A stretch of 64,000 nucleotides of DNA from Okapia johnstoni (taxonomy: Eukaryota; Chordata; Mammalia; Artiodactyla; Giraffidae). The stretch is from the NCBI GenBank assembly GCA_024291935.2, contig CM044310.1, positions 117,872,213-117,936,212 on the forward strand, written 5' to 3'. Of the stretch, positions 18,151 to 28,999 are shown piece by piece (the first letter of the stretch is position 1; each line of letters starts with the position of its first letter). The notes below the pieces were generated by a model. It ran no database searches and was not told where the DNA came from. It saw nothing but the letters and a program-made list of their open reading frames with translations. Both the position numbers and the translations under genes were made by a program.

Positions 18151-19171
18151 TTTATTTATAATTGAAGGAGAATTGCTTTGCAATATTGTGTTGGTTTCTG
18201 CCATATATCAACATGGATCAGCTATAGGCATACATATGTCCCCTCCCTCTTGAATCTCCCACCTCTCACCCCATCCCACCGCTCTAGGCTGTCACAGAGC
18301 ACTGGTTTGAGCTCCCTGAGTCATACAGCAAATTCCCACTGGCTTTATTTCACATATGGTAACATATATGTCTCCACGCTACTCTCCCCATTTGTCCCAC
18401 CCTCTCCTTCCCCCACTGTGTCCACAAGTCTGTGTGTGTGTGCATCTTCATTGCTGCCCTGCAAATGGGTTTATCAGTACCATCTTTCTAGACTCCATTC
18501 TGCTGCTGCTGCTAAGTTGCTTCAGTCGTGTCCGACTCTGTGCGACCCCATAGACGGCAGCCCACCAGGCTCCACCGTCTCTGGGATTCTCCAGGCAAGA
18601 ATACTGGAGTGGGTTGCCATTTCCTTCTCAAGTGCATGAACAGGAAAAGTGAAAGTGAAGTCGCTCAGTCGTATCCAACTCTTAGCGACCCCATGGACTG
18701 TAGCCTACCAGGCTCCTCCGTCCATGGGATTTTCCAGACAAGAGTCTGGAGTGGGGTGCCATTGCCTTCTCTGCTAGACTCCATATATATACTTAATATA
18801 TGATATTTGTTTTTCTCTTTCTTACTTCACTCTGTATAGTAGGCTCTAAGTTCACCCACTTTATTAGAACTGACTCAAATGCATTCCTTTCTATGGATGA
18901 ATAATATTCCATTGTATATATGAACCACAGATTTGTTTATCCATTCATCTGTCGATGAGACATCTAGGTCGCTCCCATGTCCTAACTATCATCAATAATG
19001 CTGCAATGAACACTGGGATGCATGTATCTTTTTCAATTATGGTTTTTTTGGCATATTTGCCCAGTAGTGGGATTGTTGGGTTATGTGGTAGTTTCATTCC
19101 TAGTTGTTTTTTTTTTTTTAAGGAATCTCCATACTCTCTTCCATAGTGGCTGTATCAATTTACATTCTAGC
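18151..19171 (-). mobile_element. 5'-truncated ruminant L1
   Basis: The L1 3' end lies on the minus strand: an A/T-rich tail at 18151-18165, then the ruminant L1 3' region (phrases complementary to 'ccatatatcaacatggatc' and 'cactctgtatagtaggctc'). It is flanked by 13-bp duplications and is itself interrupted by a SINE at 18499-18773. Confidence 0.85.
18499..18773 (-). mobile_element. Bov-A2/Bov-tA SINE nested in L1
   Basis: Minus-oriented, with the (ctg)n tail at 18502-18513 and two body units ('caggcaagaatactggagtg' and 'ttttccagacaagagtctgg'). A perfect 11-bp duplication 'ctagactccat' flanks it at 18488-18498 and 18774-18784. Confidence 0.88.
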
Positions 19172-21175
19172 AGGTGGATTCTTTACCACTGAGCCACCTG
19201 GGAAGCCCTTGGGTTCCTGTACTTGATTCCGTATCAATCAAGCAAGCTATTTATCTGCCCCCAGTTTTCAAAAGGAAGATGACAGTAGTGCTACCTCAGA
19301 AGTCCTTGTGAGAAATAAACAGGTGAATAAGCATTAAGCACTTTAACTGTGTGGAAAGAACTAGAACGTGGTCAATTTGAGTGGGGCCCTGTGTGACCAA
19401 ATGAATGACAATGAAAGGATGGGGGTTAGGGGTGGCAGAAGCCAGTAAAATAAAGCCTCCTTTAACAAGAAACTAGGTGGGATGGCTGGAGGGCTGCCCT
19501 GCAGCCCTTGTCTCAGGGATTCTCTCCAGGCTCCAGATACCCCTCAGCCTGGGGGCTTCTGGAAGTAAGGGGCCGATGTCCATGGTGAGGTTGGCATAGA
19601 GGAGCCTCAGCTCCTTGGAGAGCAGCCTGTATCCCGGCGAGTTTGTGGCATCATGCCACCACTTCCGGCGGATCTGGGCCAGAAGGCCAGGGCTGGGAGG
19701 AGGGACTAGGGGGCAGCCGTGTGAGCCGAGGGCTTGGGAACAGACCCAGGACTGTCCACCCCCACCCCACACCCAGACTCACCTCTGGGAGCTCTGCTTG
19801 AGGCTGGGGTCCTGCCCTTCCTCCAGTATGTGGTAGCGGCCAAAGGGCAAATAAGGCCTGAGAGGAGTGTCCCGCCGAGTTGCAGCCTTACAGGGGAGAG
19901 GGCATGAGGCCAGATGCCTGTCTCCTTTGATAGGGTCCCCATCCACACCCAGCCCCTCAGGCCAGAGTGGCTTGTGTCTCCCGCAATCCAACACAGCTCA
20001 CGTTCCCAATCAGTCTTGGGCACCCCGTGGCCCCCGCACCATGGAGGGGCCTGCCACCCCTGAGCAAGGCTCCCCAAAGCAGTGCCCCTGACCTGGCAGT
20101 GATGTCACTGTCCTCTTGATCCCAGCCCCAGTTGGTGTTGGGGAAGCCACTGATCCTCAGGTAGTGAATGGGGCACAGGGCAAACACCCCTCCACAGTAG
20201 CCTCGATAGGAAGCCTGCAGAGGCAGGGAGTTGGAAGCACAGGGCATTTCAGACAACGGGCCCTGGCCCTTTGCTGGCCAGGACCACAAGGTTTATTTCT
20301 GGGTTAGCCGTTCCCCACTCTCTCCCTTGGTAACCTCTCCCCGACCCCTAGGATGTCCCTGTGCCTGATCCTGGGGCAGCCCTGCCCCTTGAGATGACCC
20401 CTCACGTAACCCTGGGAAATCCCCTCCTTGAATCATCTGACAGACCCATCTTGTACCCCATCAGTGGTCCCTCCTGTTATAAGTTCTCCTCTGACCTCTG
20501 TTATAACTTCTCTGCCTACCACTTTATTACATGCATCCTTACTCTCCCACTGGTAACTAATCCCACTCTCATTTGATATCCACATCCAGGAGGAAGGTTC
20601 TCCCTGTCTACAAGGCCTTTCCCCAGGCCTCTTCATCCTCTCCATCATCGGCCCCAGGGATCAGGGCCTGGACGGTACAGATGGGCAGGGCCTGGCCAAG
20701 AGTCCCCCCACAGGAGGTCCCCTCCCTCAACCTACTTGTATTTGAACTTGTCGATCGATGGCCATGGAACAGGGGCAGGGAAGATGTCGCAGATGCAGAG
20801 GCTGTGGTCATCCTCTGGGAGCAGGTTCACATCATGGAAAAAGACACAGTCCCAGTCCTTGTCCTGCATGGCCTCCCAGAATCCCACATTGCACAGCTTG
20901 CCCTGGTTGAAGGCAGTGTCGCTCACCTGGGGTGGACGGAGATACTCCCCACAGGTAGTGGTGTCCCTGCCACTTGCCAGGCCCATCCTCTCTCACCTTT
21001 CCAAGTGCCATTCTGCCTAGAACCCCTTTTTATTCCCACTATGGAGATGGAAAACCCAGACCTGTCCAGGAAGGCTCAGTTCAAAGGTTACCCCCACACA
21101 CACCCAGGAATCTTTCCTTGAATCCCCACCCCCATCCTCGGCAGACTTAGCATCTTCAGATGCTCAGCTCTCCCT

Positions 21176-21262
21176 TCGTGGCCACTTTCAAGGTTCTCAA
21201 GGATCGTCACCTTCAAGGGATCATCTGAGGGAGGCAGAGGTCTGGGGCAGAGGCAGGAGAGA
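21176..21262 (-). pseudogene. Partial duplicate of the B4GALT-like exon 2 start
   Basis: The minus strand reads SDDPLKVTILENLESG, closely matching SDGPLKVMIPENLMME at the start of the pseudogene's exon 2 (22400-22450). The upstream 'cctctgcctccctcag' intron end is shared too. After about 20 codons the similarity stops. It lies inside the pseudogene's own intron, so it is an internal duplication. Confidence 0.7.
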
Positions 21263-21359
21263 CTGGGGACCACCTGTATTTCTCTTTCTGCTCCTGCCAA
21301 AGACTAGGTCTGATGCTCAGGATAAGATCTGCCTCTCTTCCTTGTTCTCTATCATCTTC

Positions 21360-21660
21360 TTCATCACCATCTTAACCATAACCATCCTCACTTATCATTA
21401 CCACGATATTCATCATCAGCATCACCACCATTATCACTATCTTCATCATCTTAACATAATTAGCAGACCTAACCTCCATCATCACTATTACCAACATCAT
21501 CATCATGACCACCACCACCATGACCACCACCACCATCATCACTATCACCACCAGCATCACCACTGTCACCAGCAGAAAGAGCAATCACCATCATTACCAG
21601 AATCACCACCAACAAAAGCATCACCACCACCACCACCATCATCATCACTGTCACCTATTA
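21360..21660 (+). repeat. (CAT/CAC)n triplet-rich low-complexity tract
   Basis: About 300 bp of CAT, CAC and ATC triplets, for example 'caccaccaccatgacc'. It lies in the intron between exons 2 and 3 of the B4GALT-like pseudogene. The histidine-rich or threonine-rich frames through it are not genes. An MIR-like stretch ('agtacctactatgtgccagg') follows at 21660-21720. Confidence 0.85.
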
Positions 21661-23667
21661 AGTACCTACTATGTGCCAGGCTTTACATTCATTGCTTTAC
21701 ACTCATTATCTCAATGAATCTTTGACTCATGAATGACAAAACAGTAGCACAGGTTCCCCAAGTTTATACACAGTCATAATGAGGAACAGTGTGTTGAATG
21801 AATGGATGGATGGATGGAGAGATGAAGCTGGTCCCAACCTCAGGCCACACAAGTAGTAACAGGCAAGGCCAAGATTCAAACAGGCATCTAACAGACCTCA
21901 GACCCAGCACTTTACCCCTTAGGTTGCTGCCCAATCCGACAAGCCTTGGTCTCAGAGAGACCCAGACTCAGCGGGATGAGCCCTTCCCTTAGCTATTCAA
22001 GTGGATCCCAGACTCAGCCCGTCTAGACCAAACCTATAGCCCTTGGTTCTGGTTTCCCCCAGTCCAAGTTCTTCTTGACTCATCAATCCTGCCCCCTGGA
22101 TACTCTCTGGCCCAGACACTCTCAGCTCAGACGCTGACAACTCCAGCCCTGACTCTCCAAGGCCAGGCTCAGACCCCTCTGCCCTCTTGCTCCTGTGCCT
22201 CTTCATTCCTGCTGCACCTGGTTCACCATGTAGCTGGAACAGTGCAGTCGCTATCACTGTAGGAAGGGGTGCAGGTGGGAAAGCAGGTGCTGGGCCTGCC
22301 CATAGTAGGGCACCACTACGGTCGCGTGGGGCTGCACCCAGTAGTCATGTGGCCAGTACTGGCCTCCCAGCTCCAACAGGGGGTTCCTTTCCACCACCTG
22401 CTCCATCATCAGGTTCTCTGGGATCATCACCTTCAAGGGGCCATCTGAGAGAGGCAGAGGCCAGGGATAGTCAGGGACCAACCCCAGAAACCCCCACCAC
22501 CCAGGAATACTGGGTTAAATCATGTCCTCCCACAAATTCACAGTACATGATCTCGTTTGGAAACAGGGGTTTTGCGGATGTCACTGGTTAAAATGCAGGA
22601 AGGTGGTGAGGCTGTGGCGGTGGTGGTTCTGGTAGAGGAATGCCCCCACCAGCAGCAACTGCACCCCCAGAAATAACAGCAGCATCCCCCTCTGCTGTAC
22701 CATTCTGGGGAAGAAAACCAAAGGTCATTTACTCCCGTCTTGTAAACCCTTCACTTCAGCCCCGGGTGGCTCCATCCCTGTCTCCTGCTCTCATCTTTCC
22801 CCACCTGGCTCTGCACACGCCACAGAGGGAGACCAAGAGAGACTTGCCGAGGCCACTCAAGGTCACGCCACCTGCTCTGAGGACCTGCTGTGTACACATC
22901 TCCAGCTTCATCACTCCTACCTTCTGGGCACACTGGATGCTGGCTGGGTGCTCCCCTGGCTAAGTGACCTAATCTCTCTAGGGCTCGATGTCCTTGTCTG
23001 TAAAAAGGGGCTTATAGCTTGCTGTTTGAGGACCCGCAATGTGCATAAATCAAGGGGTTGGACTGGACTCAGCATTTTCCCAGGACGGGGCCAGGTTCTC
23101 TCACATCTCCAGCATCCTGAAAGGAAGGGACCCACTCCACTCCTGCTAATTCTGGGTAAGCCCTCTCCCCTCTGCCACCACAAGCACCAAGCAGCCCCTT
23201 GTGGCTTCCATAGCCCGTCATCTCCCTCATCCATCATCTGATCATCATGGATTGTGATTGTCCGTGTCAGCCATCCCCATCAGAATGTGCACCAATTCTA
23301 ACCTGGATACTGTATTCAGTGTAACTTGAACATTTTGTCCCTGGAAACATTCCAGTTAATTTTCTTTTCATTAGCTTCACTAAATTGAAATGCTTTTGGT
23401 TGTTCTGGAAACAGAACATACCAAGATGAGAACAGAACACATCACCGTACAGGGAGTTTTGTGTACACACCCCATTTGGAAGACCTCTGCCTTGTTAGAG
23501 AAAACAGCTTCTGTACCCTCAAAAGACATTTCTTACCTCCTTGAAAGTCAGGAAGTTTATGCCTATACCGCGCCCCCCCCCCCCCCACATACACAACTCA
23601 GACTTCTTATGCCTTAACTAGTTTCAAGATTTATGAAAAGCTGTTTTAGCCATTTCCTAAATCACAA

Positions 23668-23853
23668 AATGAAATTTAAAGTCACTCAGCTGTGTCTGAC
23701 TCTTTGTGACCCTTCTAGACTATACAGTTCATGGAATTCTCCAGGCCAGAATACTGGAGTGGGTAGCTGTTCCCTTCCCAACCCAGAAATTGAACCCAGG
23801 TCTCCTGCATTGCAGGTGGATTCTTTACCAGCTGAGCCACAAGTGAAGCCCTC
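23668..23853 (-). mobile_element. Bov-tA SINE
   Basis: Complete minus-strand copy, 'cactcagctgtgtctgac' to 'gagccacaagtgaagccc', flanked by an imperfect duplication 'cctaaatcacaaaat'/'cctaaatcataaaat' (about 23655-23669 and 23854-23868). Confidence 0.88.
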
Positions 23854-23869
23854 CTAAATCATAAAATAG

Positions 23870-25255
23870 AGGCTAATGGGAAAAACTCATTTATTAGATC
23901 AGAAGTACATATATTAAGCTTCTTGGTCAAGGTCCCTTGTCCTGGGGAGTAGAGCGGAGTGACTTTGCTGTTTGCTGAGACTCACTTGTGGGTCTCTGCT
24001 ATCCAACGTAATACAAGTCACAGATGGAATTTAAAATTTCCTACCAGTCACAGAGAAAAAATAAATGGGTACAATTAATTTTTAATATTACACTTAACCC
24101 AATATATAAAAAGATTACCATTTCAACATGTAATCAAGATACAAAAATTTTTGTGAGATATTCCATTTTTTTTCACATAAGTCTTCTAATCTGGTATATA
24201 TTTACCTTTGCAGCACAGCTCAATTCATACTATCCACAGTTCAAGTGCTCACTAGCCACGTGGCCAATCGGTACCATTTTGAACAGCCACACCTTGGACA
24301 TCTGTACATAATCCACATGTGCCTGGCAAAAACCTATATTCTCAAATCACCAGCTACCATTTAAGTCACTGAGTGCAAGCTTGTGAGTGGTCATGTTCAA
24401 CTTTTCCATAGCTTTATTGCTGTCAATTAATTAATGAGAGAGATGCAGTAAAATGTCACGGTTCTTCCAGAATGTTTCAATTTCTTCTTATCATCCTGTT
24501 AACTTTAGTTTTCTTTTGGGATTATGTTATTAGGTGCATCTGAGTTTAGAACTGTTTCGTCATCCTGGTTATTCCTTTTTCATTTGTGATGACATTTACT
24601 GCTAATAGTGCTTTTTGACTCAAAATGTTTTGTTTAGTGGCTCACGTGGCTAAAAAGTTTCTTGAGTTGTTTTCCTAGTATATTTTTCCCTACCATGTTG
24701 CTTTCACTTTCTGAGTTTTTATTCATTAGGAGCAGGTCTTGTGAACACAGCATATAACATCTTTTTCCTTAACTTTCCTAGTGCTACAGATAATTTTGTT
24801 TGTTCCTATTTTTTCTGCAGTAAAACATACTTAAAAGCATATTTCTAAACAATTTCCCTCAATCTAAACCACCACTAAGCCTTTAGGTTTTATTGACTCT
24901 ACATTCCACAATGGGAGTCCCGACATTAATCAAACATTTTCCTGGTGCTGGTCTGTTTCATCCTCAAAGCCATCCTGTGGTTTCAAAGAAAGGGATACTG
25001 AGGCTCAAAGTTATTCAGGTGCGAAAAGAGAGCATGAGTTTGAGTCCAGGTTCTTCTGTGTGACTCCAAAGAGTCACTGCTTGACTGAAGGTGTGTCTTG
25101 GGGGGACAACAATGGTAGAGGTCAGGGAAGGTTTCCCCAAAGAGGTAATGTCTGGGTAGGTCTTGAAGGATAAGTAGGCATCTAAGCCCCATTCAAAAGT
25201 GGGGGAAGGGTATTCTGGGCAGAGAGGTGGAGGCAACAGAGAGCTTGGTGTATGT
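23870..25255. other. Interval with no recognised gene
   Basis: AT-rich sequence with a possible L1- or LTR-like stretch at 24000-24330 ('tggcaaaaacctata', 'cactagccacgtggcc'). No splice-flanked coding block was found on either strand. Confidence 0.4.
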
Positions 25256-25261
25256 AGTCAC

Positions 25262-25470
25262 AGAGCATACTAAGTCACTTCAGTCCTATCTGATTCTTTG
25301 CAACCCTATGAACTGTAGCCTCCTCTGTCCATGGGATTGTCCAGGCTAGAATACTGGAGTGGGTTGCTATGCCCTCCTCCAGGGGATCTTCCTGACCCAG
25401 GGATCAAACCCTAATCTCGTGTCTCCTGCATTGGCAGGCAGGTTCTTTACCACTAGCGCCACCACGGTAA
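25262..25470 (-). mobile_element. Bov-tA SINE
   Basis: Minus-strand body and head ('gtcacttcagtcctatctg' through 'ctttaccactagcgccacca'). Confidence 0.85.
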
Positions 25471-25539
25471 TCATAGCTAATTATCTAGAGTGCTTTCTGT
25501 GGCCCCAGAGCTGTTCTAAGCACTCAGCAAGTATCTCTT

Positions 25540-25706
25540 CTCAATCTCAGCACTACTGACATTTTGGGGAAGCTAGTTCTTTGCCATGGATGCTGACTTC
25601 TGTGTTCGAGATTTAGTAACATTGCTGGTCTCTGCCTACTGGATGCCAGTACCCCAACCCCAGTTGTAGGTCAAAATCATCCCAAGTTGAGAACCACTGC
25701 TCTACT
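25540..25706 (-). mobile_element. MER20 DNA transposon remnant
   Basis: It contains 'cagcactactgacattttgg', 'tactggatgccagtacc' and the terminal 'gttgagaaccactg', all diagnostic of MER20 read on the minus strand. Confidence 0.75.
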
Positions 25707-26924
25707 CCTATGAAGGCGGGACTATTTCATCCTCTACAGGTGAGGAAATGTAACTTAGCAACATTCACACAACTAGATCTCAGGATCTGAACCTGCCGCT
25801 TCCGTCCTTAACCACCACATTCCACGGCAGCAATCTCCTGCCTGAGCTCAGTGTTCCCTGGGGTGCAGATAAGAGAAGGAGACAAGGAACGAGAGGTAGG
25901 CCAGAAGCAGCTCAGGACGGTCCATGAATGTTTTGCCTGCTCTGTCCCAGGCCTTCTGTACAGGGAAGCTATGGACCCAGATGCAAACCCAACCAAACCC
26001 TTCTCTCGGAAAGCACCCAACCCAAAGAGACAGTGAAACGGAGACAGCCACAACCCAAGGTGACAGGGCCTCTGACAAAGTAAGGGGCCATGGGAGCCCA
26101 GAGGTGGCTTGTTAATCCAGGGCATGGGAGGAGGGGTCCTGTGGGCTTCCTGGGGGAAGTACCCACATGGCCATCTGGATGAGAAAGAGGAATCAGGGTG
26201 TTGGGGGAGGAGGGATGCAGGACAGAGTCTTCAGAAGAGGAGACAGCGTGTGCAGACACCTGGCAGAAAAAGTTCTTCCTCTGGAAAATATGGGGGCCTG
26301 CCAAAGATGCAGGGTGAGCGGTGAGGCTGAGAAGTCATCAGGGGCCAGGTCACTAACAACAGGCTGAGGGACTCAATCTTTACTGTGCAACGATGAGAAG
26401 CTGCAGCCCCTCTCCAGAAGCCCTCTGACACCAACTCAGTCTTTCCCTTCAGAAACAAAGTTAATGAGTAATGAACTGGGGCCCCCAGAAAGAGACATAA
26501 GGAACCGAACACTGCCCTCTGCTCTTTTCACAGCACTTATGAAGCACCAGGCGCGGTTCAGGGTGCTTTGAAAATATGAAATCATCTAGTTCCTCCAACA
26601 GCTGCTGTTTTATCATGCCCACTAAATACAGGAAGCCCAGAAAGGTCAAGTCACTCACTCAAGGTCACAGAAACTAAGCAAGGGGACATGGAGTCACCCT
26701 GGCAGGCCAGCTTTCACATCCACTTTCTTTTTTTCACCAGCATCCAGTTTAAGACAAACTTCTTCTTTTTTTAAACTAACTTCTCACCCAAAAGTATGTG
26801 AGCGGTGTGGAGAGCCACCATAATATTTAAAGAAACTTTCAAAGCCGGAGACTAAAATCAACATAGGAACACCTGAATGTGCATACTGATTTTGAGGTTG
26901 AAAACCAAAGCACAGCAGAATACC

Positions 26925-27152
26925 ACTTAAGTCAGGGCCCCTCGGCCTCAGCACTACTGTTATGTGGGGCCGGATGACTCTGCCCTGTGGAGGCCATCCG
27001 GTGCAGCATATGTTTACCGTCAACCCTGGCCTCTGCCTGCCGGGTGCCGGCCACACTCTGCCCCGTGCACCCTAGTTGCAACAATTAAAAATGTCCCCAG
27101 ACATCACCAAATGTTCTCTTGGGGATAAACTCACTCTCAACTGAGAACTGCC
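26925..27152 (-). mobile_element. MER20 DNA transposon remnant
   Basis: Second MER20 copy: 'ctcagcactactgttatgtg', 'aaaatgtccccagacatc' and the end 'ctcaactgagaactg'. Confidence 0.75.
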
Positions 27153-27154
27153 TT

Positions 27155-28300
27155 AGACTCTCTGTAGGTTGTCTGAGGTTTTGAAATGCCCAACTCAAGA
27201 CTTCTTTTAAAGAAAATTTACACATGTTCCAGACATGGAAGCCATGCCCAGTTATGAGAATTAAGTGCAATGAGAAGTACAAAATTTTTTTTTTCAGTAA
27301 ACACTTCCCTACTAACTCATTTATTCTCACACACACTGTGAGGCAGGTACTATTATTATCATCCCCATTTTACTGACCAGGAACTTGAGACGGTGCGAGC
27401 GAAGTGCAGGGGATGGGTGTCTGGCATACTGCTAACTCCTTACAAAGTGCTGTCCCGCTTCCTTACCCGCACCCCATACCCTGGTTAGCAGCACCTGTCA
27501 CCTCTGGGCTCCTACAGCCCCAGTCATTTGCCCGCTCCACATCAAGCTGTGCCATCCTTCTCTCTCCAGCCAGGCCTGGTATGCCCAGAGGATAGGATCT
27601 GGCACAGGAAGCCCTAGGAAATGACTGACGAATGAACTCGATGACCACGCTTCAACCAATAGGTTTAGACACTCAAACGTCCCCCATCCCTACCCTCTCA
27701 AAGGTCTCACAGGGGTAGAGACAAGAGGATCTCAGACTGTAACAGGCAGGAAAGGGGGCAGTTTGGGGGCTGAAAAGAGGCTGAGGGCTTCGACCCTGGG
27801 TGCAGGGCTCCAGCCGATACTTGGGAAGGTGCTCCGGCTTTTGATATGGGGACCCTCCATCCCACACGTTTCACCTGCCCTCCATCCGGAGCTCGGCCTT
27901 CAACAGGCAGGAGGCGTGAGCAACGGGCCTTCACCAAGCGTGAGCGTACTGCTCACCGCAGACGGGAACCCGGTGCACGCGTGTAAGAACCGCAAACTGC
28001 TACATTTCTGCTCCGCATGAGCGTAACACCGCCAGTCCGCACCGCATTCACTCCCACCTCTGCGGGCAGGCGCGCGTGCAAGAACCCAAGCTGTAACCCC
28101 GAACCTTGGAATCGGTCCAGCGCCCTCGTTACCGCTCCCTTTCGCACCCCATCCCCATCATACCCCACTCCGACGCCTCTCCACCCCCGCCACAAATTAC
28201 ACCATGCTCCCTCAAGAGCACAAAACTTGAAAAGCATCCATCTTTGGGATAAACCACACACGGCGCTCAGCGCAGGGAAGCGCAAGAATCACACGCCATA
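27155..28300. other. Non-coding upstream interval, CpG density rising
   Basis: No gene recognised. 27350-27660 looks like old MIR/unique sequence. From about 27900 the CpG content climbs towards the CTU1 promoter. Confidence 0.4.
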
Positions 28301-28570
28301 ACCGGTCCCACGCAGGCGCACTAGGGCTTGCGCTGGACCGGAAGCATGGAGCATTCTGGGAGCTGTGGGAGGAGGGAGAGACGTCACCGCGAGGGCCGCC
28401 GGGAGTTGTAGGCCCAGCTCGTCCCAGGGCAGTAAGCGCCACCGACTCAACCGCCGCGTGGGTACCTGGGAGTTGTTGGCGGGCAGACCACAAAGCCTTC
28501 TGGAAATCGTAGTTCTATTTGCTTCCGCGCTATCTCCGAGCCTGGACCTTCCCGCCAGGGTTCTATTCAG
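28300..28570 (+). promoter_or_regulatory. CTU1: CTU1 promoter and non-coding first exon, ZNF143-like sites
   Basis: CpG-rich, TATA-less. It holds an ETS-type 'accggaag' (28337-28344), a CRE-like 'gacgtcac' (28380-28387) and four same-orientation relatives of the ZNF143/SBS motif: 'gcattctgggagctgtgg' (28351-28368), 'gccgggagttgtagg' (28398-28412), 'cctgggagttgttgg' (28465-28479) and 'ccttctggaaatcgtagtt' (28496-28514). The segment ends in a strong donor 'ttcag|gtgagt' at 28570/28571, fitting a 5' UTR exon that splices to the coding exon acceptor at 29991. Its assignment to CTU1 is inferred from orientation and position. Confidence 0.65.
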
Positions 28571-28999
28571 GTGAGTGCCTCCTCCCACCGCGGGCCGATC
28601 CCGGCCCTTTGTGGCGCTGCAGTGGAGGAGTTGACGGTCTTTATATCTCTCCCACGCACTCGGCAGGCATTCCTGGGAGACAGCACTCCCCTCCATAAAC
28701 CCCCAAAGCCAGTCTCCCGGCGGCCCTCCAGGCAGGAGTGCCCTAAACAGCTGGCGTTCCTGATTTGAATTCTGCCGGCCGGGTCTGAATCCCTGTTTCC
28801 ACCCCCACCCCACCCCACTCCCCACCCCTGCCCCAAGCTTGGTGCGGTGCGAGCGCACCCTCTTCTGTCCCGATTACAACCTAGAGTGGTCAGGGCTGGC
28901 CTGGGCGGGGGTAAAGGCGGGGGGGTGGGGGGGTGGGGATTAGGTGGCCGTGGAAGCCTAGAGGAGGCAGCACACCCAGCTCAGGGTTCTGAAAAGACT

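Larger units (their letters stand above)
17960..19211 (-). mobile_element. Bov-tA SINE split by an L1
   Basis: The SINE body runs 17960-18150 and its tRNA-like head is at 19172-19211 ('ctttaccactgagccacctg'). The two parts share the 13-bp duplication 'aggtggattcttt' (18138-18150 and 19172-19184), created when an L1 inserted. Confidence 0.85.
19473..22703 (-). pseudogene. Beta-1,4-galactosyltransferase-like unprocessed pseudogene
   Basis: Five exons align with B4GALT exons 2-6: 22218-22444, 20736-20926, 20093-20214, 19783-19886 and 19473-19673 (227, 191, 122, 104, 201 nt), close to the family lengths I remember and with GT/AG sites. A further candidate exon with ATG at 22703 encodes a type II signal anchor (MLLLFLGVQLLLVGAFLYQ). 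Recognisable residues: VERNPLLELGGQY, VVPYYGQAQHLLSHLHPFLQ, FNQGKLCNVGF, GFPNTNWGWDQEDSD, LLYANLTMDIG. Such enzymes transfer galactose from UDP-galactose to GlcNAc in the Golgi. Lesions: TGA TAG directly after HLHPFLQ (22250-22255); the metal-binding D-V-D is D-V-N (about 20828-20836); WGWGGEDDD is WGWDQEDSD; exon 5 needs two frames (RLQLGGTLLS then RPYLPFGRYHILEEG); several exon phases do not join. Closest in feel to B4GALT2/3, but not assigned. Confidence 0.8.

Noticed and set aside
19706..20307. Several 60-120 codon frames on both strands
   Set aside because: Run across exon-intron borders of the B4GALT-like pseudogene; only the exon portions have family similarity.
21342..21725. Histidine-rich 127-codon frame
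   Set aside because: Simply a CAT/CAC repeat tract in translation.
28289..28858. 189-codon minus-strand frame over the CTU1 promoter
   Set aside because: CpG-rich promoter sequence read backwards; no splice sites or recognisable domain.
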